Under the pieces are notes generated by a model, which saw only the letters and a list, made by a program, of their open reading frames with translations, was not told where the DNA came from and did no database searches. A program made the translations under genes and the position numbers. Source: Caldibacillus thermoamylovorans (lineage in GTDB: Bacteria; Bacillota; Bacilli; Bacillales; Caldibacillaceae). From it: DNA of 62,875 nt. The stretch lies in the NCBI RefSeq assembly GCF_000751775.1, contig NZ_CCRF01000065.1, positions 1-62,875 on the forward strand, in the 5' to 3' direction. Each line of letters begins with the position of its first letter. Within the stretch, counting starts at the first letter, position 1. Of the stretch, positions 51,991 to 62,417 are shown in pieces.

Positions 51991-53598
51991 TTATTCATCG
52001 TCTTCATCGAATTCGTCTCTTTGATTGGTTCCCATTTCATCATAGGACATTTGACCTGTCATATCACCAGTTGCGGGAAATCCCATTCCCATCGGCATGG
52101 TTTGATACATGTTTGCCATATCCATTCCGGGCATATTACCAAACCCTTGACCAAACGGATGTCCCGACTGCATTGGTTCTGTGTATCCGATTGGTGCTTG
52201 ATAAGGCATTGCTCCTGCCATTGGTCCGGTTTGAGGTAAGGCAAAAGGTGGTGCACCACAGCCGCAATCATCCTGTCCCGGCATGTCAAACATCGGTTGC
52301 ATCATTGGATATGGTTGTTGACCCATAGGATACGTTTGTTGCATCATTGGACTTGTTTGTTGTTGTGTCATTGGGAAAGCTGGCTGCATCATCGGGGTGA
52401 AAGAAGGTTGCATCATTGGATTTGTCGTTAATGGCATCGAATACGGAGCTTGGTCAGGAATACTCATTGGATTTTTCATATGCTCAGTCATAGGGGTTTG
52501 ATAAAGTGTTGAACCATCTTGATTATCATCCAAGTCCATTCCATCATCATCCCAATTTATTTGTCCGGTTCCCATTGGCATTCCGGTTGAATGTTGGTAA
52601 GTTCCCATACCCGGTGACATCATCGGTTGGAATCCACTTTGATTCATTGAGTCCATCATCATTTGCTGGTCCATCCCTTGTGCCATCGGTTGCATCGTGG
52701 ATGGGTCAAAACTTCCCATCATTTGCTGGCCACTTGGCTGCATCGGCATCATCATTTGTGAATCCGCCCCTTGCATCACGTTCGGGTCGATACCGCTCAT
52801 CCCATGGGGAGGCATCATCATTTGAGGATCGCTTCCATGCATCATACCCGGATCGAAACCACCCATCCCCATCTGCGGATCGCTTCCTTGCATCATAGGT
52901 TGATTAGCAAATGGGAAACCATGATGAATAGGTTGTTGGCATGGTGAATAAACAACCGGAGTTAGCGGCATACATGGCAATCCTGACCCGGGTAAAACAG
53001 GTGTCATCGGTATACACGGCGAACATGGATACATTGGTTGCATCATCATTGGTGGTTGAGCAATTTTAGGATGAATCATTTCCGGAGCTTCTTTAATCGG
53101 TTCTTCCATTTTTGGCGGTTCCGGCATTTCCTTGATCGGTCCTTCTTTTTCAAAAACAGGAATCTCAACTTGCTGGACCGGTTGTTGCTGTTCGATGTTC
53201 ATTTTTGCCATGTTGACCATATAATAATTATTAATATCTATTTCCGGAATAATCGGTTGTGGCGGTTTCGGCATATAAATCGGCTTGGGAACTTCTTTAA
53301 TAATTTCCTTTGGTTGTTCGAACATTTTCACCGGTTCATCAACAGGAATTGTTGGTGGTTTAATTTGGGCGAAAGGGTGTTCAGTAATTGGAGCTTCTTT
53401 ATTAATTGGCACCTCTTTAACCGGCATTTCTTTTTTTACCATTCCACTATTGGTGGGAACTTTAATTTTCATTCCGGGCATTATTTGGTCCGGATTCGAT
53501 AAATGGGTGTTCATACTTTTTAGCTGATTGAAGTCGACGCCATATTTTTGGGCAATCTTCCACAGTGTATCTCCTTTTTGGACAATGTGAATCCTCAC
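51991..53598 (-). CDS. safA: Spore coat morphogenetic protein SafA (LysM)
   Basis: This 535-residue protein starts with one LysM domain (residues 2-50, VQKGDTLWKIAQKYGVDFNQ), which should bind cortex peptidoglycan. A long low-complexity region rich in Met, Pro, Gln and Gly follows (repeats of QMMMP, PMMQP, GQQPYPMMQP) with an acidic end. SafA directs inner-coat assembly with SpoVID in B. subtilis. The start is GTG 53598, six bases after AGGAGGGG. Repeats make this gene prone to length change. Confidence 0.93.
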   Translation of the reverse strand: MRIHIVQKGDTLWKIAQKYGVDFNQLKSMNTHLSNPDQIMPGMKIKVPTNSGMVKKEMPVKEVPINKEAPITEHPFAQIKPPTIPVDEPVKMFEQPKEIIKEVPKPIYMPKPPQPIIPEIDINNYYMVNMAKMNIEQQQPVQQVEIPVFEKEGPIKEMPEPPKMEEPIKEAPEMIHPKIAQPPMMMQPMYPCSPCIPMTPVLPGSGLPCMPLTPVVYSPCQQPIHHGFPFANQPMMQGSDPQMGMGGFDPGMMHGSDPQMMMPPHGMSGIDPNVMQGADSQMMMPMQPSGQQMMGSFDPSTMQPMAQGMDQQMMMDSMNQSGFQPMMSPGMGTYQHSTGMPMGTGQINWDDDGMDLDDNQDGSTLYQTPMTEHMKNPMSIPDQAPYSMPLTTNPMMQPSFTPMMQPAFPMTQQQTSPMMQQTYPMGQQPYPMMQPMFDMPGQDDCGCGAPPFALPQTGPMAGAMPYQAPIGYTEPMQSGHPFGQGFGNMPGMDMANMYQTMPMGMGFPATGDMTGQMSYDEMGTNQRDEFDEDDE

Positions 53599-53630
53599 TC
53601 ATTTCCCCTCCTAATCTAAACTCGCTATAT

Positions 53631-53638
53631 ATTGTATG
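53631..53638 (-). promoter_or_regulatory. Candidate sigma-E -10 element of safA
   Basis: CATACAAT on the minus strand matches the sigma-E -10 consensus and lies 33 bases upstream of the safA start. A matching -35 is not clear. safA is sigma-E dependent in B. subtilis. Confidence 0.45.
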
Positions 53639-53824
53639 AAACAATAGGCAAATTGCCATTCATTCTCGTATAAACTTATGAATATACCGAAATATTTATG
53701 TCGCAAGGGCGGATATTTAAAGATTGTTTGAAAATGATTCTACGTTACAAGACCTCTTGAATACCTTTATCATCAAACAAGTCTATGGAACAGAAAAAAT
53801 ATAACTCAATTCAATAAAAATTTA

Positions 53825-53853
53825 TTGTTATTCAATAAATAGGCATCTATAAT
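53825..53853 (+). promoter_or_regulatory. Sigma-A promoter of the membrane gene at 53930
   Basis: TTGTTA (53825-53830) is followed after 17 bases by a perfect TATAAT (53848-53853). Confidence 0.8.
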
Positions 53854-53929
53854 ATAATTAAGAAAAAATTTTTCAGAGGTGGGAAATGAGATTGACCCCC
53901 CATTTTAAGGTTGTCAGGAGGATTAAAAT

Positions 53930-54460
53930 ATGAGTTTTACTTTTCTATTTATATTGGGGTTCATAGGGATACTGCTTGTTCAATTTTTAAAAAGACCGAT
54001 ATTGGCAATGGTTAATGATAAGAATAAAATTATCCGGACTCTTAGCCATTGGGCTTGGTATCAAAATCCGTGGCTTGCCGGCCTGTTTATATTTGCCGTC
54101 AATGCGGTTTTCTTTTCCATAACCGTTTTCATACTTTTTCTCTTGATGTATTTCTTGATTCCCTATTTACATTTTTTTGTGATGGTTTCCGCTGTCTTAA
54201 TAAGTTTATATGCATGGATTTTATTTAACAAAGCATGGAGCGGAACAAAACGAGATCAGTTGATTATGGGAGCTGTTGGCAGTAGTTTTTATATTCTTTT
54301 AACCATCGTATTTGTTTATTGGTTCATCACGCTGAAACCTGATTATCCCGGACAAGATCTGTTTATGGCTGCACTAGGTTTAATGATGGCCATTTTGGTG
54401 ACTACCGTTGCAGCAATTACCTGTTTTCTGTTTACCGGGTTTTCATCAAAAGCTAAGTAA
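53930..54460 (+). CDS. Unknown polytopic membrane protein
   Basis: I do not recognise this 176-residue protein. It has about five hydrophobic helices (near residues 4-20, 50-72, 78-100, 115-137, 146-170) and a conserved-looking SHWAWYQNPWLAG stretch after the first helix. AGGAGG precedes the ATG, and a good promoter is upstream. It is on the plus strand between safA and obg, where B. subtilis has nad and phe genes. Its last codons are part of a tandem repeat that continues past the stop. Confidence 0.8.
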   Translation: MSFTFLFILGFIGILLVQFLKRPILAMVNDKNKIIRTLSHWAWYQNPWLAGLFIFAVNAVFFSITVFILFLLMYFLIPYLHFFVMVSAVLISLYAWILFNKAWSGTKRDQLIMGAVGSSFYILLTIVFVYWFITLKPDYPGQDLFMAALGLMMAILVTTVAAITCFLFTGFSSKAK

Positions 54461-54591
54461 GTATTGCCCGGACAACGAAGACGTGTTGCTGTTGATTTGT
54501 GCAGATTTTCATCAAAAGCTAACTCGGACAGCGAGGACGTGTTGTCGTTAATTTGTGGAGGTTTTTACAAAAACTAAGTAACTTTTGCCCG
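54437..54591 (+). repeat. Tandem copies of the 3' end of the membrane gene
   Basis: TTTTCATCAAAAGCTAA occurs at the gene end (about 54440) and again at about 54506, each followed by CGGACA(A/G)CGA(A/G)GACGTGTTG. A third, shorter copy begins near 54560 and repeats AAACTAAGTAA and TTGCCCG. Units are about 67, 56 and 32 bases. Confidence 0.8.
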
Positions 54592-54619
54592 AAAATGTCC
54601 CATTGATTTTACCAAAATA

Positions 54620-54668
54620 AAAAACTGCCTTCAATCTGGATTAATTGCCCAAAATGAAGACAGTTTTT
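54620..54668. terminator. Terminator between the membrane gene and obg
   Basis: AAAAACTGCCTTCA (54620-54633) pairs with TGAAGACAGTTTTT (54655-54668). Both directions end in T-runs, so it can serve both convergent genes. Confidence 0.88.
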
Positions 54669-54671
54669 CAG

Positions 54672-55991
<1,320 letters not shown>

Positions 55992-55997
55992 TTAACG

Positions 55998-56531
55998 TTA
56001 TTCACCATGAATTTTTATTTCAAAAGACAAAGCTTCTGGATTGATATTTACGCTGTTTATTGAAAAGCTCGGTGTTTGTTTATGTAAAAATTGCTTTATT
56101 GCTTCTGTCTCTTTTATTATTCCATAGAATTTAATAAAGAAACACAGTACATCTTCTTCCAAATTCATTTCTATGTATAAATCATTTTGCACAATTGGAT
56201 CGGCATAGTCGTCAATGATCTGAAACAAGTTAGAGAACCATTGAAAAATTTTTTCATCATTAAAATTGGTTAATTTCCGAGGACTTGATACTTCATAATG
56301 TAAAACAAATGAATGCTGTTCCCAATTAAAAGTGAGTAGTAAAGAAACAAATTTAGATAATGTCAAATTGGATAATTTTGATTCCTGCTCGGCTGCATGG
56401 ATAATTTCATTCATAATTTCATCAACTTTTTCAAGATTTCCCAGGGCAATATAACCTTTTATTAATTGTAGTCTGTTCAACCAATCATGTCGTGCATGCC
56501 GTAAAACCTCTATCACATTCCATTCCCGCAT
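55998..56531 (-). CDS. spo0B: Sporulation phosphotransferase Spo0B
   Basis: This 177-residue protein relays phosphate from Spo0F to Spo0A. The helical hairpin start has ARHDWLNRLQLIKGYIALGN, with the phosphorylated histidine in RHDWLN at about residue 18. The rest is a degenerate ATPase-like domain without a nucleotide motif, as is usual. TTG 56543 lies upstream, but GAGGGGAAG fits ATG 56531 (MREWNVIEV). Confidence 0.93.
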   Translation of the reverse strand: MREWNVIEVLRHARHDWLNRLQLIKGYIALGNLEKVDEIMNEIIHAAEQESKLSNLTLSKFVSLLLTFNWEQHSFVLHYEVSSPRKLTNFNDEKIFQWFSNLFQIIDDYADPIVQNDLYIEMNLEEDVLCFFIKFYGIIKETEAIKQFLHKQTPSFSINSVNINPEALSFEIKIHGE

Positions 56532-56798
56532 ACTTCCCCTCAACCTTCCTTCACTCTGTTTCTATGTATGTTTGGTCCTATTAAGCTCGTCCTTGTTGGA
56601 TGCTTTTGCGGTTGTACTTTTCTTTGTCCCTAGTTACTATCTCCAAAAATTTCCGCCTAGTTTTGGCTAAAATTTCCCTCTATATGTAAGTCTAATGGTC
56701 ATTAGCGTTTATTAGAAAATATGTTTTGGTGCTAACCATAAGTATAACATAAACAAATTTTTCCGGTGAATATGCTAAAGGAAGGACAAAATACAAAA
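56532..56798. other. Intergenic stretch between spo0B and the rpmA terminator
   Basis: No gene is seen. Several short AT-rich promoter-like pieces occur, including TATACT near 56750 on the minus strand, but none has a good -35. The pheA and pheB genes that precede obg-spo0B functions in B. subtilis are absent. Confidence 0.5.
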
Positions 56799-56851
56799 GG
56801 CCAGACACGCGAAACAAACAGTCTTGGCAGATTGTTTGCAGCTGTCTGACC
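56799..56851 (-). terminator. Terminator after rpmA
   Basis: GGTCAGACA and TGTCTGGCC (plus 56799-56851) pair around a second small inverted repeat, followed by TTTTGTATTTT on the minus strand. Confidence 0.82.
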
Positions 56852-56872
56852 TTTTTAGAAGTCCGCTACCAC

Positions 56873-57175
<303 letters not shown>

Positions 57176-57178
57176 CTA

Positions 57179-57508
57179 CTATTTGAAAGAAATTTTTATA
57201 TAATCACTGTAACTATCCTTAATTGATTGTAAAGCGACAACCATTCCTTGAAGGAAAAGCTGTACTTTATCATCGGTTTCTTTCGGTAATTCCGGCACTT
57301 GCCAATGGAGATAGCCTCCTTTACCGCCTTGTTCGACATCCGGAACAACACCTGCCAAGGATTCCACTGCATTTAGTGTACCGATTGTCACCGCAGAAAC
57401 CCCTGCACAAACAACATCTGATCCGTATTTATCAAAATTCGCATGACCTTCAACAGTAAAGGCTGCAATTTTGTGATCGGACGTTAGATTGATGGTGACT
57501 TTTATCAT
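57179..57508 (-). CDS. prp: Ribosomal-processing cysteine protease Prp (YsxB)
   Basis: This 109-residue protease has the histidine in VEGHANF (about residue 21) and the cysteine in VVCAGVSAV (about residue 34). It cleaves the N-terminal extension of bL27. It lies between rplU and rpmA, the standard order, with only short gaps, so cleaver and substrate are made together. Confidence 0.95.
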   Translation of the reverse strand: MIKVTINLTSDHKIAAFTVEGHANFDKYGSDVVCAGVSAVTIGTLNAVESLAGVVPDVEQGGKGGYLHWQVPELPKETDDKVQLFLQGMVVALQSIKDSYSDYIKISFK

Positions 57509-57520
57509 TTGTCAGTCGCC

Positions 57521-57829
57521 CTAGCCTTGAATTTTTTCAATCGTAACTTTTGTATAAGGTTGACGATGACCTTGTTTTTTACGATAGTTTTTCTTCGCTT
57601 TATATTTGAAAACAATAATTTTCTTTTGACGACCGTGTTTTTCTACTTTACCAGTAACCGTAGCACCTTCGACAAAAGGAGCACCAACTTTAACATTTTC
57701 GCCACCGATGAACAATACTTTATCAAAAGTTACTGTTTCACCGTCAGCTGCGTTTAATTTTTCAACATAAATCGATTGACCTTCTTCAACTTTAAGTTGT
57801 TTACCGCCAGTTTCAATAATCGCGTACAT
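57521..57829 (-). CDS. rplU: 50S ribosomal protein bL21
   Basis: This 102-residue protein shows the family start [18 protein letters not shown] and the C-terminal [15 protein letters not shown], a basic rRNA-binding motif. GAGGAGGTG precedes the ATG. It is the first gene of rplU-prp-rpmA, which has its own promoter and an L21 leader. Confidence 0.98.
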   Translation of the reverse strand: MYAIIETGGKQLKVEEGQSIYVEKLNAADGETVTFDKVLFIGGENVKVGAPFVEGATVTGKVEKHGRQKKIIVFKYKAKKNYRKKQGHRQPYTKVTIEKIQG

Positions 57830-57842
57830 AATTGCACCTCCT

Positions 57843-57940
57843 CTATAGACTCAGACTCGCCGCCATTCGGTGTTTTGCACAATCTGCAAAATCTTAAACC
57901 GAATACGAGCGGTTGTAGCACGGGTGCTACAAACCATAAC
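57843..57940 (-). promoter_or_regulatory. L21 leader RNA
   Basis: The 5' UTR of rplU folds into a first hairpin TGTAGCACCCGTGCTACA and a second one in which TTCGGTTTAAGATTTTGCAG pairs with TGCAAAACACCGAA. This fits the Bacillus L21 leader family, thought to mediate feedback by the ribosomal protein. Confidence 0.8.
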
Positions 57941-57946
57941 ATATGA

Positions 57947-57975
57947 ATACTATCATAATAAAACAAACATGTCAA
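57947..57975 (-). promoter_or_regulatory. Sigma-A promoter of rplU-prp-rpmA
   Basis: TTGACA (plus 57970-57975) and TAGTAT (plus 57947-57952) are separated by 17 bases on the minus strand. Confidence 0.88.
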
Positions 57976-58003
57976 TCCATAAAAAATCGTTACGATCGCT
58001 ATA

Positions 58004-59428
58004 TCACCGGACAAATCTTTTAATATAATAGTACGGCTTGTGAAATTCCACTTGTTCAAATTTGATAAGAAAATGCAAGGTTTTCTCTAAATTTTCGAGA
58101 TGATGTTTATTTTCCCCACTAAAGTAGTTAATGACGTCTTCTGTTGCTTCAATAACAACTTCCGAAAAATCTTTGTTTTTAAACGCCCATAATTCCCGCT
58201 CTAAGCGAAAGGCGATTGTAGCAGCTGATTCAACAAAACCGGTACCATGACAAGTTGCGCACGGTACCGTTATTTGGTTCAGAAGACTCGGTTTCGTTCT
58301 TTTCCGCGACATTTCCAAAATTCCTAAAGCCGTAAAACCGTAAATAATTGTTCGCTCATAATCCCGGGCAAATTCTTCTTTTAAAAGCTGAATGATTGCC
58401 TTCCTATCTTTATCATCCCGCATATTAATAAAATCAATCAGAATATTCCCACCGATATTACGGAGGCGGACCTGTCTGGCAATTTCCTTAGCGGCCAATC
58501 GGTTCGTTGTCATGATGGTATCCCTTTTCAACTTATAACTCGGTGATTTAGCAGTATTTACATCGATGACCGTAAAAGCTTCATTTTCCTCAATGACAAT
58601 ATTTGCACCATTATCAAGCCATACTACCCTTTTCTGCAATGTGTCCAGTTGATCATCTAACATAAAATGGGAAAAAATATTTTCGCTTCCTTTATAATAC
58701 GTAAGTTGACAGCGATTTTCCCAATCCGTTTTCAGTTGCCGGAACAGGTTTGAATCATCACAGATTATCTCTGTAAATTCTTCCTTGTCATAAATCTTTT
58801 TTATTTCCTCAAAAAACAAGTTCTTCTCCACTATTGGCGCAGGAGCTTTCAAATGACCGGCAAGTTTTTCAAGTTGTTGAAACTCCGCTCTTAATTGATT
58901 GAGACGAGTGACAAATTCTTCCTTCGTTAATTTTTCAGCGCGGGTACGGAACAAAATGCCTTCCGCTTCTTTCTTTGTCTCGACAGCCCACATTTTAAGT
59001 TGGTTTCTTACGTCATTCGGTAATTTTTTCGATGCGGCAACATAATACCCATATGGCATATAAACGATCATCTCATCACTAAGTTCGATATTTCTCGTCA
59101 AACGGTAATATTTTGTATCGGTTTCATCTTTAATAATTTGGACAATCATTTTATCACTTTGGTTTACTCTAGGCAGGGACCTGATAGAGTCATCTTTTTC
59201 CATATTTGCCGGACTTTGTGACAGTTGTAAATAACCCTTTTTTCCTTTTCCAATATTGATGAAAGCGGCATCCATACTAGGCATGATTTTTTCAACAATA
59301 CCAATATATATATTCCTGAGCAATGATTGTTGTTCCGGTTGCTCAATATACAGTCTTTGGATTTGCTTATCCTCAATTAGTGCCATTCTTTTTTCTGATT
59401 CTCTTGCATTGATTAGTAATCGTTTCAT
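58004..59428 (-). CDS. rng: Ribonuclease E/G family endoribonuclease
   Basis: This 474-residue enzyme has an S1-like domain near residues 35-115 (MDAAFINIGKGKKGYL), the magnesium aspartates in FTVIDVNTAK and ILIDFINMRDD, and the zinc-link cysteines in CATCHGTG. The length is that of RNase G without the long RNase E tail. AAGGA precedes ATG 59428. B. subtilis lacks this enzyme, but other Bacillaceae carry it here between spoIVFB and rplU. Confidence 0.93.
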   Translation of the reverse strand: MKRLLINARESEKRMALIEDKQIQRLYIEQPEQQSLLRNIYIGIVEKIMPSMDAAFINIGKGKKGYLQLSQSPANMEKDDSIRSLPRVNQSDKMIVQIIKDETDTKYYRLTRNIELSDEMIVYMPYGYYVAASKKLPNDVRNQLKMWAVETKKEAEGILFRTRAEKLTKEEFVTRLNQLRAEFQQLEKLAGHLKAPAPIVEKNLFFEEIKKIYDKEEFTEIICDDSNLFRQLKTDWENRCQLTYYKGSENIFSHFMLDDQLDTLQKRVVWLDNGANIVIEENEAFTVIDVNTAKSPSYKLKRDTIMTTNRLAAKEIARQVRLRNIGGNILIDFINMRDDKDRKAIIQLLKEEFARDYERTIIYGFTALGILEMSRKRTKPSLLNQITVPCATCHGTGFVESAATIAFRLERELWAFKNKDFSEVVIEATEDVINYFSGENKHHLENLEKTLHFLIKFEQVEFHKPYYYIKRFVR

Positions 59429-59467
59429 TTTCACAATCCTTCTTATATCATTCAACTCTTCTCCATT

Positions 59468-60328
59468 TTAATAAAGTAAATCCTCCAATTTCAACCGGAT
59501 AGGAGATTTTTCAAAATAATATTTTAAAATTTTTTTCTCCGGAATGATGGCAACCTGTTTTCCTGCATCGATAACAATAATTTGATGACCGGTTCCCCGC
59601 TGGAATTTTTCGATGGCACTTGAAAGTAAGTCATCTTTTTTTGCATAGATCTTTTTTATACGACCCACTTCATCGGTCGGTCGATGATATCGTTCAATTA
59701 AAAACCGCATCCACGTATACGGCCGGTTTTTCCATTCGTTATGTAAAGATAGAAATAAGAAGATGGCAATTACCCAACCGTTTAAATGGAAAGGAAAAAC
59801 GATAAGAATAACGGAACAATATATGAACAAGAACAAAAGTGACAGAATAATCGAACGTTTCAAGGCAATATGGAACGGATAATATTTGGTAAAAAGCAAA
59901 TAGACGATTTTCCCTCCATCCAAAGGCATAATTGGCAAACAATTAAATATCAAAATCATAAAGTTATAGTTGATAAAATCAGTATATATTCTGTCTCCGA
60001 TTATTTGACATTCATGAAAAAGAAAGGCGGAAATCATCATCCAAACGTGCTGAGCCGGTCCACAGACTGTGACAATGAACTCCTCTTTAATCGGTCGATT
60101 TCCATGTTCATCTGTTTCTAAAACTCCACCAAATGGTAAAAGGATAATGTTCTTAATTCTCCATGAAAAAAAAGAAGCGGCCGCAGCATGGCCTAATTCA
60201 TGAATCAGAACAATAACAATTAACAGCAACAGTTCTTGAAAGCGTGCAGTTATTACGGCAATTGCAACAATAAGCCAAAGCAATGGATGTATATGGATTT
60301 GGGTCAGGAGTCGGAGCCATTTATTCAA
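59468..60328 (-). CDS. spoIVFB: Pro-sigma-K intramembrane protease SpoIVFB
   Basis: This 286-residue M50 metalloprotease cleaves pro-sigma-K in the mother cell. HELGH lies in VLIHELGHAAAA at about residues 43-47, the third ligand motif is LPIMPLDGGKI, about six membrane segments are present, and a C-terminal CBS-like part binds ATP. It starts with TTG 60328, eight bases inside the end of spoIVFA, which shows translational coupling. Confidence 0.94.
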   Translation of the reverse strand: MNKWLRLLTQIHIHPLLWLIVAIAVITARFQELLLLIVIVLIHELGHAAAASFFSWRIKNIILLPFGGVLETDEHGNRPIKEEFIVTVCGPAQHVWMMISAFLFHECQIIGDRIYTDFINYNFMILIFNCLPIMPLDGGKIVYLLFTKYYPFHIALKRSIILSLLFLFIYCSVILIVFPFHLNGWVIAIFLFLSLHNEWKNRPYTWMRFLIERYHRPTDEVGRIKKIYAKKDDLLSSAIEKFQRGTGHQIIVIDAGKQVAIIPEKKILKYYFEKSPIRLKLEDLLY

Positions 60329-61100
60329 ACTTAATCACCTGAACAGGGTCAATAAATTTTTCATCTTGTTTAATGGCAAAATAAAACTCGCCTGTTGTTT
60401 CGTTTTCTTTTGATGAGACGATACCTATTTGATCGCCTGCTTGAACTTTATCATAGGCTTTTACTTTGATTTCCCCCAACTGTCCATACCAAGTTTCCGA
60501 TTGATCCGGATGTTGAATAATGATTGTTTTTCCAAATTCTTTATCAACACCGGCAAATTTCACAACACCGCTTTGAATTGCCTCGACTGCTTCTCCTTTT
60601 ACCGTTTGAATTGTAACACCTTGATTATCCGCTTGAAAGTCTTCTAGAATTACCCCGTTAGCCGGAAGTGCATATTTAGCCGGCGCTTCTTTTTTATTTG
60701 GTGCCTTCTCCGGGAAAAGTGCTAACGGTTTACCAAATGTATCTTCATACCAGTCCGCAACCATGGCAAATTGGAATTCTTTTTCCATTACTTGCGTCAC
60801 TGTTGAACGGACCGGTTCCAGCTGTTGTGATTGATTTTTGAACGCAATGGCCACAATAAGGACTAAGCAAGCTGAAGCCAATATTTTAAATAAGAATATT
60901 TCTCGATTAAATAACGGATGTTCAGTGTTTTTCATTCCTTCATTCATGGAAAACCAAGTAAAGTCATGTTGTTCTTGGTACTCTGGAAATACTGGAGTCT
61001 TCACATTTCTTTCACTTTCTATCGTTTTAGGCGGATAGGATCGTTTATATTTCTTGCGTTTTTCAATCCGCTTCAAGACTTCTTTCCTTCGATCTTTCAA
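60321..61100 (-). CDS. spoIVFA: SpoIVFB inhibitor SpoIVFA (M23-like)
   Basis: This 259-residue protein has a basic cytoplasmic N-terminus, one membrane segment near residues 68-87, and an outer M23-like beta domain (GVVKFAGVDKEFGKTIIIQHPD) lacking the metal residues of active M23 peptidases. It holds SpoIVFB and BofA in the outer forespore membrane until SpoIVB cuts it. TTG 61100 lies close after GGGGGGAG. BofC, also encoded here, works in the same checkpoint. Confidence 0.92.
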   Translation of the reverse strand: MKDRRKEVLKRIEKRKKYKRSYPPKTIESERNVKTPVFPEYQEQHDFTWFSMNEGMKNTEHPLFNREIFLFKILASACLVLIVAIAFKNQSQQLEPVRSTVTQVMEKEFQFAMVADWYEDTFGKPLALFPEKAPNKKEAPAKYALPANGVILEDFQADNQGVTIQTVKGEAVEAIQSGVVKFAGVDKEFGKTIIIQHPDQSETWYGQLGEIKVKAYDKVQAGDQIGIVSSKENETTGEFYFAIKQDEKFIDPVQVIKFE

Positions 61101-61219
61101 ACTACTCCCCCCTTCCGAAAAAACTCGGATTGTCCACTCAGTAAAATGTATGACTTGTCCGCAGTTTATATGACATGTCTAATTTGGAACTTGTTTTTTC
61201 AATCTTCCGGTGTTGCTGC

Positions 61220-61464
61220 TGTTGAATTTTTTGGGGGCCTATTGTTGAATTCGGGTAGGGTACTGGTGATTTCTCGTAATTTACTGGTGAATTCACGGGG
61301 CAAGCTGTTGAATTACTCAATTTTACTGGTGAATTCATATCCAAGTACTGGTGAATTTTCCTTTTTCACTGTTGAATTCGGGTAGGGTACTGGTGATTTC
61401 TCGAAATCTACTGGTGAATTCGCAGAGCCTTACTGTTGAATTCAGGGATTCTTCTGTTGCTAGT
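61220..61464 (+). repeat. 12-copy motif array with 21-bp phasing between minD and spoIVFA
   Basis: TGGTGAATTC or a close variant (TGTTGAATTC, TGGTGATTTC) starts at 61220, 61243, 61264, 61285, 61306, 61327, 61349, 61370, 61391, 61412, 61434 and 61455. Steps are 21 bases with three of 22-23. The 11-12 bases between copies mostly differ, apart from GGGTAGGGTAC, which occurs twice. The steps of 22 and 23 break any reading frame, so this is not a gene. Confidence 0.93.
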
Positions 61465-61549
61465 TGGATCCGGGTACGCTCATGAACCGTTGGCGCTAGA
61501 CTGCTAAACAATGAAAAAACTATCGGTGCGACCGCGCATCATCAAAATA

Positions 61550-61579
61550 AAAAAAGAATGCCAATGTTTATCAGCATCC
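61550..61579 (-). terminator. Intrinsic terminator after minD
   Basis: GGATGC and GCATTC pair (plus 61556-61579) and are followed on the minus strand by seven Ts. Confidence 0.8.
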
Positions 61580-61613
61580 TCTTAAAAATATCAAAATATG
61601 TAAAAATTTATGC

Positions 61614-62417
61614 CTATGCCCGGGCACCAAAAAATTTTTTCAACCGTGAAAACATGCCTTTTCCGTTATCTTCAAGCTGTTGCAATGGTACCGATTCGCC
61701 TAAGATTCGTCTTGCAATATTCCTGTAAGCGATACTTGCTTTACTGTCCGGATTCATAACGATTGGTTCGCCAACATTTGATGCTTTAATGACCTCTTCA
61801 TCATCGGCCACAATACCAATTAGTTCTATAGCCAAAATATTTGTTACTTCATCGACATCAAGCATTTCCCCGCGTTTAACCATATTGGTACGGATTCGAT
61901 TGATAACCAATCTTGGCGGTTCAATCGGTTCTTTTTCCAGTAAGCCGATAATTCGGTCAGCATCACGTACCGATGATACTTCCGGCGTGGTCACAACAAT
62001 AGCCCGATCAGCACCGGCTATGGCATTTTGGAAACCTTGTTCAATACCAGCGGGACAGTCGATAATGACATAATCAAATTCATTTTTTAAATCATTGACA
62101 ACCTTTTTCATCTGTTCCGGATTTATCGCAGTTTTATCACTGCTTTGAGAGGCAGGAAGTAAGTACAATTTATCTTCAAAACGTTTATCTTTAACAAGTG
62201 CTTGGTGTAATTTACAGCGACCTGTAGCTACATCGACGATATCATAGATAATCCGGTTTTCCAAGCCCATGACAACATCCAGATTACGTAAACCGATATC
62301 GGTATCAACTAAACAAACCTTTTTCCCTTGTAGAGCCAGAGCAGTACCTATATTAGCAGAAGAAGTGGTTTTCCCTACTCCACCTTTTCCAGAAGTAATT
62401 ACGATTGCCTCACCCAT
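61614..62417 (-). CDS. minD: Septum site-determining ATPase MinD
   Basis: This 267-residue deviant Walker ATPase recruits MinC to the membrane and blocks division near the poles. TSGKGGVGKTTSSAN is at about residues 8-22, VIIDCPAGIE is the Walker B region, and the end GMFSRLKKFFGARA is the membrane-binding amphipathic helix. The ATG overlaps the minC stop as TAATG. A terminator follows it. Confidence 0.98.
   Translation of the reverse strand: MGEAIVITSGKGGVGKTTSSANIGTALALQGKKVCLVDTDIGLRNLDVVMGLENRIIYDIVDVATGRCKLHQALVKDKRFEDKLYLLPASQSSDKTAINPEQMKKVVNDLKNEFDYVIIDCPAGIEQGFQNAIAGADRAIVVTTPEVSSVRDADRIIGLLEKEPIEPPRLVINRIRTNMVKRGEMLDVDEVTNILAIELIGIVADDEEVIKASNVGEPIVMNPDSKASIAYRNIARRILGESVPLQQLEDNGKGMFSRLKKFFGARA

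Noticed and set aside
53038-53502. 154-codon plus-strand frame opposite safA
   Set aside because: It is a mirror of the low-complexity Met/Pro/Gln-rich coding of safA; LysM and ribosome site support the minus strand.
61138-61344. Heptad-repeat peptide (NSPV-like) encoded by the 21-bp array
   Set aside because: Steps of 22 and 23 bases break the frame, and there is no ribosome site, so the 21-bp period is a DNA property.
61220-61464. Plasmid iteron origin
   Set aside because: The surroundings are core chromosomal genes and no replication initiator gene is nearby; the array only resembles iterons in spacing.
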